The notes below the pieces were generated by a model. That model searched no databases, had not been told where the DNA came from, and was given only the letters and a program-made list of their open reading frames with translations. The translations under genes and the position numbers were made by a program. Shown one piece after another: positions 50,716-55,000 of a stretch of DNA of 55,000 nucleotides; the first letter of the stretch is position 1, and each line of letters begins with the position of its first letter. The stretch is from Prorocentrum cordatum (Eukaryota; Sar; Dinophyceae; Prorocentrales; Prorocentraceae): positions 85,001 through 140,000 of the forward strand of contig CAUYUJ010016146.1 in assembly GCA_963575745.1 (NCBI GenBank), read 5' to 3'.

Positions 50716-53700
50716 CAGCCGGCTGAGCGGCACAGTTCCTGGTGCAAGCCGGCCAGACGTGGTGGCCTCACTTTTAATCCCGGGCAAGGTGCGGCCCAGT
50801 TTGATGGCCACCTTCAACGGGAATTCTTGGCCCACCATGCGAGACCGGCTGGATGACGGCTCCTTGGCCTCATTCGCAGTTTTGTTTCTCCAAGAGACTC
50901 TCTTGGACGATCCGCATGACATACACTTGGCTGTAGAGCACTGCCGCAGCAGGGGCTGGCTTCCAGTTTTTAGTCCGGCCACCCGCTCAGCAGAAAACAG
51001 GGCAGTGGGGGGGGTTGCAATCCTGGTGCGCTCGGGCAAAGATGCGGGGATTTCCCCGCTCCCGAAAGGCATCGCGACCTGTGCAGAACCCTGGCGACTG
51101 GCAGCCGTCAGATACGAGACGCCTGGCTTCGAGCCTATCTTACTTGTCTCTATCTATCTGCGCCCAGTGGAGAAGCTCAGCGAGGCTAATCGAAGCCTGC
51201 TTGCCCACCTGGGCATTCTCCAGCATGAGACAGGTCTGCCAATCATAGCGGGGGAAGATCTGAACATGGACCCTTCGTTTACTTTAAAAACCGACTTTGG
51301 TGAGAGAGGGCGCTTCAATTTGATCGCCCCCGCAAAAGACACTCATTATACCAAAAAGACTGCTTCCAAGATTGATTATTTCCTTATATCAGTCGCGTTT
51401 CACCCGCTAGTGAAGGAGGTGGCCTCGCTAACCTCTTTCAAATCTTCGCCGCATCGCCCAGTCAGCCTGTCTATCTTACTAGATAGGGAAGTTTTGGCCC
51501 CAGTGCTTAGGCGCCCGACCCGGTTCCCAGCGGAGGCAATGATAGGCCCGCAGCTGGGCCCTGCCAGCTGGAACCACCTCCGGGAGGCAGCGGAACAACT
51601 TTTGTCCCAGATGCGTTCATCGTTGAACGACGATGTCAAGCAACACTTGCTTGACATCTTTTACACGGCTTTCGCCAAAGAGCTTGCTTCTGAAATCTCG
51701 CGGATAACGGGAACGCCTTTAAGAAGCGAGCGGCCGCGCGGCCTAGGCCCGACCATCGACTGGCGATCTGCAGCCGATTTCAAGACGAATGGGAAAGGGC
51801 ACGAGGCTTGGGTGTCCAAAGCGGCTACCCTCAAGGCCATTGCGAACAATTTGCAAGATTTCACCCGGTGCGTAGCCACTGGGGCCCCGATAGAGGAGGC
51901 GGCGGCTCGAGCACAGGAGGCTCCTGCAGAGGTGCCAAGCCCATCTGAAGAGACCCGCCTCGTACTACAGGACATTGAGGCGGCATGCCGACAGATATCA
52001 CCAGACGGCAAAACAGTCAGCTTGCCAGTAAGGCAGGCCACAGAGCTTCTCGAGGGGCCGGCAAAAGCAATTTCAGACCAGCTTGCGAACGAATTGGCAC
52101 TGGAGACCCAAGATCGCACCAAAGCGTGGCGCGACTGGGTCACCAGGGCGAATAATAAGTCAGTTGGCTGGGCCCACAGATGGTCCAAGCATCAACCCAT
52201 GTGGACGCCTGCCCAAGTAAAATGGCACGAAGAGCGGTCAGGGCGACCATCTTGTATTTTACATGCAGAAGCTGCCAGGTTGGCCGAGCTATGGCGCACC
52301 ACGCCGAATTCGAGACCTCCTTTTAAGCCACCGCGGGAGGAAAATCTGCCCCCGTTGAGGCCGGAGGCCATACGTGAAGCGTCAATGTCATTCTCTAGGG
52401 ACACGGCGCAAACGTACGACGGCTTCCACCCTAGGCATTTTTGCTTTCTCTCGTTGGAGCAGCTCGAAGTGGTTGCGCTACTTTTGCACTCGGTGGAACG
52501 CCACGGCAGGTTCCCCACGGCCATCTTAGCAGTAGTTGCGACCCTTCTTCAGAAGGCTGCTGCAAAGCAACCGGGAGTACCCGCCTTCCGAAGCATAGGC
52601 CTCTTACCAGCTCTTTACAGGGTCTGGGCAAAATGCAGGCTGCCCCTCGCGAAGGCCTGGGAAACAGCACACCCCAAACCCTATCTGTGCCACCAGAAGG
52701 GCCGCAGCATCACGGAATTAGTGTTCCAGCAAGCGCTAGTGCCAGAGGCGGCCACAGCGGAGGGGCGCCCAGCACACTCAGCAGCTCTCCTGTGGGATAT
52801 GTCTGACTATTACGAGCATGTGCAGCGGCCAGTCCTTTGGGAGCGCGCGGATAAAACGCACTTCCCGCTATCCATATTAGCTGTCGTGCTCAATCAGCAT
52901 CAAGCCCCCCGTTTCGTGTCTTACGAGGGCGCGACTGTTCCTGCGGGGCATCCGGGCCAAGGGCTCGCTGCCGGGGACCCTTTTGACACGTATTTAGTGC
53001 AGGTGTACACGTTAGAGCCGCTGGACGCGTGGCAGTCCAAGCACCGGCGTCTGCCGCTCTCCTTGTTTATAGACGACTTCCAAGTGGGCATCACAGATGA
53101 TGACCCCGAAGTTGTCGTGAGGGAGTTGACGGCGGGAGCAGAGGCCTTGGCTAAAGTGATTGAAAATGACCTGGGTTGTACTGTGGCTTGCAGAAAATCG
53201 ATCACTCTAGCCAACTCAGACGGCCTTCGCAAGAAGCTGGCCAAAGCGCTGGGCTCCAAAGCTGGGCAAGTTGCACCGTCAGGGAAAAACTCGGGGGTAG
53301 ATTTTGCAGTTGGCAACCTCCGTTGCCGACGTCTCAGTCGCCCAGTGCTGAAGCAGCGAATGCAAAAGCTACAGTCTCGGAAGAGGAGGCTCGCTGCTCT
53401 CCGCAGAGCAGGCACCGATATGAGGAAACTTTTCGTCAGCGGCCTCAATGCGTACGGAACGTACGGTGTTGAAGTCACGGGTGTTGATGCGGCGGAACTT
53501 CATCAGCTCCAAAGTTTCTTTCTTTCAATTGCGGGCTCCAGGGGGGACGTGCGTTCACGCTCCCTGTCTCTGGCCCTGCACCAGGACCCCACGTGGAGAC
53601 AGGGCTTGGCGCCAGCATTGCTATGGACCAAGCTGGCTTGGAGAGCTGGCACAGACATGTCCGACGGCAACCATTTCCAAATGCCACGCCTGCTGCAATT

Positions 53701-54928
53701 GGCCGCCCCGATACTCAGGCACCCCCCGCGAAAATGGGAAGAGGTGCGAGGGCCTCTAGCGGCCGCTCTTCTGTCCTTGCGGCGCATCAAGTGGGAGTTT
53801 CACACAGCTTTGATTTTCAAGGATGAAAGGGGAAACCTCTGGCCTCTCACGGCATTCTCCCCAAAATTCCTTGAGAAAAAGATGAGCGCAGCATGGCAGC
53901 GAATCCACTTAGACACCATCGCGGCCAAATTCGGATTGGGGCCCGGAGCATCTCTCGATTTAAGCGTTGCCAGGAACCTGATATCAGGGGGGAGGCTGCC
54001 CAGACAGGAAGCCAGCATCCTCATGTCATTTCTGTGCCAGTCGGCGTGGACTGGACACAAGCTCCAGCAAGCAGGGTACGAGGCATCTTCCATTTGCGCA
54101 TGCGGGTCCCCAGTGGACCATCTCTCTCACAGGCTCCACCACTGCCCGCTGTCGGCCCCGCTCAGGGCCGACATGTTGGAGCCCATTGACGTGACCATCC
54201 TCAGCGACCGCCGGCGCAACTTCCCCCTGGTGTGCGGGGTCCTGGAGTTGCCAGGTTTTTCTGTCCAGCCACCAAGTGGATCAGGCACTAGACCTTTTAA
54301 GTTTTGGTGCGCGGACCCCGCACTGAGTGTCAAGGAGGCATTTCGCGGGGAGGTGTTCACAGACGGATCGTGCCTCAAGGAAGGGCCCGAGGAGTTTCAC
54401 GTAGCAGGGTGGGCAGCAGTCAAGCTCACAGCGGGGGGCGACATCTTTGCCGCTTTATGGGGTGCGGTTGGAAGCCATTACCCGCAGACGTCCCCTGCGG
54501 CAGAGCATGTAGCAGCCCTAGCCGTAATGGAGCACTGTCCTGACGCAAGCGGCATTCACTCTGACTTTCTTGGTCTAGTCCAGCTGTCCGACGCCCCTTG
54601 GACAGCCGTCGCCTCTCGGCATCATATCTATGCGGGCATGCGCATGAAAATACGTGCATCGCCAGCTTGGGATGCTGAATTCACCATCCGCAAAGTGGCG
54701 GCGCATGTAGATCAGGACCAGCTGGAGCCTCAATCCAGAGAGTGGTTCCTGGCGAGGGGGACACATCTGAAAGAGCAGACGTACTGGCAGATTATTTTGA
54801 ACACTTACAGTGGGAGTACAAATTCCCAGAGACACGACCGAATCACCATGCGCACTTGGGCGACGCACTTCCTGTCAACACCAGCGCTTTCACGATGGAA
54901 GAACTTCAAGCTGTACTTCAGAAGCTGA
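50540..54928 (+). CDS. LINE ORF2: APE-type endonuclease, reverse transcriptase, RNase H
   Basis: 1462 uninterrupted codons; the enzyme proper probably begins at the internal ATG 50804. Endonuclease motifs in order: MATFNGNSW (Asn), FLQETLL (Glu), VGGVAILV, IIAGEDLNMDP (Asp/Asn), SKIDYFLIS (Asp) and SPHRPVSL (Ser/His). The RT has LPALYRVWAKCRLPLAK, HQKGRSITELVFQQ, LLWDMSDYYEHV (motif A), AGHPGQGLAAGDP and FIDDFQVG (motif C). A late CACGSPVDHLSHRLHHC cluster is probably a zinc finger. RNase H has VFTDGSCL, SPAAEHVAAL, IHSDFLGLV and AAHVDQDQLEPQS. All catalytic residues are present, so the element may have been active. Near 54750 the frame seems to run into sequence of another retroelement, so its natural C-terminus may be lost. 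Such proteins act by target-primed reverse transcription. Confidence 0.92.
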   Translation: MNTSLGKHAPRTRRKRRRQAQATVAKRPPHQGRTRRRALAPAAQRRRLRRQGHTGRRGNSRLSGTVPGASRPDVVASLLIPGKVRPSLMATFNGNSWPTMRDRLDDGSLASFAVLFLQETLLDDPHDIHLAVEHCRSRGWLPVFSPATRSAENRAVGGVAILVRSGKDAGISPLPKGIATCAEPWRLAAVRYETPGFEPILLVSIYLRPVEKLSEANRSLLAHLGILQHETGLPIIAGEDLNMDPSFTLKTDFGERGRFNLIAPAKDTHYTKKTASKIDYFLISVAFHPLVKEVASLTSFKSSPHRPVSLSILLDREVLAPVLRRPTRFPAEAMIGPQLGPASWNHLREAAEQLLSQMRSSLNDDVKQHLLDIFYTAFAKELASEISRITGTPLRSERPRGLGPTIDWRSAADFKTNGKGHEAWVSKAATLKAIANNLQDFTRCVATGAPIEEAAARAQEAPAEVPSPSEETRLVLQDIEAACRQISPDGKTVSLPVRQATELLEGPAKAISDQLANELALETQDRTKAWRDWVTRANNKSVGWAHRWSKHQPMWTPAQVKWHEERSGRPSCILHAEAARLAELWRTTPNSRPPFKPPREENLPPLRPEAIREASMSFSRDTAQTYDGFHPRHFCFLSLEQLEVVALLLHSVERHGRFPTAILAVVATLLQKAAAKQPGVPAFRSIGLLPALYRVWAKCRLPLAKAWETAHPKPYLCHQKGRSITELVFQQALVPEAATAEGRPAHSAALLWDMSDYYEHVQRPVLWERADKTHFPLSILAVVLNQHQAPRFVSYEGATVPAGHPGQGLAAGDPFDTYLVQVYTLEPLDAWQSKHRRLPLSLFIDDFQVGITDDDPEVVVRELTAGAEALAKVIENDLGCTVACRKSITLANSDGLRKKLAKALGSKAGQVAPSGKNSGVDFAVGNLRCRRLSRPVLKQRMQKLQSRKRRLAALRRAGTDMRKLFVSGLNAYGTYGVEVTGVDAAELHQLQSFFLSIAGSRGDVRSRSLSLALHQDPTWRQGLAPALLWTKLAWRAGTDMSDGNHFQMPRLLQLAAPILRHPPRKWEEVRGPLAAALLSLRRIKWEFHTALIFKDERGNLWPLTAFSPKFLEKKMSAAWQRIHLDTIAAKFGLGPGASLDLSVARNLISGGRLPRQEASILMSFLCQSAWTGHKLQQAGYEASSICACGSPVDHLSHRLHHCPLSAPLRADMLEPIDVTILSDRRRNFPLVCGVLELPGFSVQPPSGSGTRPFKFWCADPALSVKEAFRGEVFTDGSCLKEGPEEFHVAGWAAVKLTAGGDIFAALWGAVGSHYPQTSPAAEHVAALAVMEHCPDASGIHSDFLGLVQLSDAPWTAVASRHHIYAGMRMKIRASPAWDAEFTIRKVAAHVDQDQLEPQSREWFLARGTHLKEQTYWQIILNTYSGSTNSQRHDRITMRTWATHFLSTPALSRWKNFKLYFRS

Positions 54929-55000
54929 AGAAAGAAAAAGCCGCCGGCCCAGATTATGTACCTCCGGACTTTTGGAAAGTATTGGTATCTGATACAACCG
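54744..55000 (+). pseudogene. Start of a second, different reverse transcriptase, partial at the window edge
   Basis: In a frame one base later than ORF2, the DNA reads TSERADVLADYFEHLQWEYK, then FTMEELQAVLQKLKKEKAAG and PDYVPPDFWKVL to the end of the window. The pattern FTxxELxxxLxKLKxxKAAGPDxxPxxFWK is the classic N-terminal RT signature of non-LTR elements (as in CR1/RTE/Jockey types). It belongs to another family than the LINE just upstream, whose RT lacks it. The element is cut by the window end and has no start of its own that I can see. It is either a nested insertion or a 3' end joined to the first LINE. Confidence 0.7.

Overview
This is a stretch of nuclear DNA from a dinoflagellate. 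The direct evidence is a pair of abutting relics of the dinoflagellate trans-spliced leader at 3328-3364 (minus strand). The very high load of simple repeats, the GC-rich spacer DNA and the retroelement families fit a large-genome core dinoflagellate. From memory, the Copia and LINE proteins resemble Prorocentrum sequences most, but I could not check this. I see no rRNA, tRNA, CRISPR or bacterial-type operon, and no clearly intact single-copy host gene.

Layout. 1-1190: three tandem-repeat blocks. 1195-3382: a complete retrocopy (processed pseudogene) of a receptor-like membrane protein, with a 17-bp flanking direct repeat, a decayed A-tail and a double spliced-leader relic. 3480-7600: dispersed CCCAAGAGGCCCC-type repeats and GC-rich spacer. 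7625-13138 (minus): a decayed UPF1-like SF1 helicase gene followed by a Cys-rich and disordered region. 13140-15106: spacer and compound satellite. 15107-21330 (minus): a well-preserved tyrosine-recombinase retrotransposon with A1-ORFs-B1-A2-B2 split direct repeats. Its chained ORFs encode a small membrane protein, a Gag-like protein, RT-RNase H with a C-terminal methyltransferase-like domain, and a tyrosine recombinase in an overlapping frame. 21331-25010: compound ATG/GGTGTCCCG satellite, a dodecamer satellite, a decamer satellite and 2.1 kb of CAT repeats. 25040-27420: spacer with a palindrome and dispersed repeats. 27424-34382 (minus): a Copia-type LTR retrotransposon with both LTRs, a primer-binding site and a 5-bp target duplication, its coding region broken. 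34390-48300: a repeat desert of minisatellites, microsatellites, dispersed duplicated fragments and a foldback hairpin, with no recognisable gene. 49330-54928 (plus): a LINE with ORF1 and an uninterrupted APE-RT-RNase H ORF2, running at its 3' end into the start of a second, different RT that leaves the window.

The window is therefore mostly retrotransposons, one product of mRNA retroposition, and satellite DNA. The elements also show their order of arrival: the tyrosine-recombinase element landed in a pre-existing GGTGTCCCG/ATG satellite, and the Copia element landed in the CCCAAGAGGCCC repeat. The identical split repeats and long open frames mark the tyrosine-recombinase element and the LINE as young, while the Copia copy and the helicase are old.
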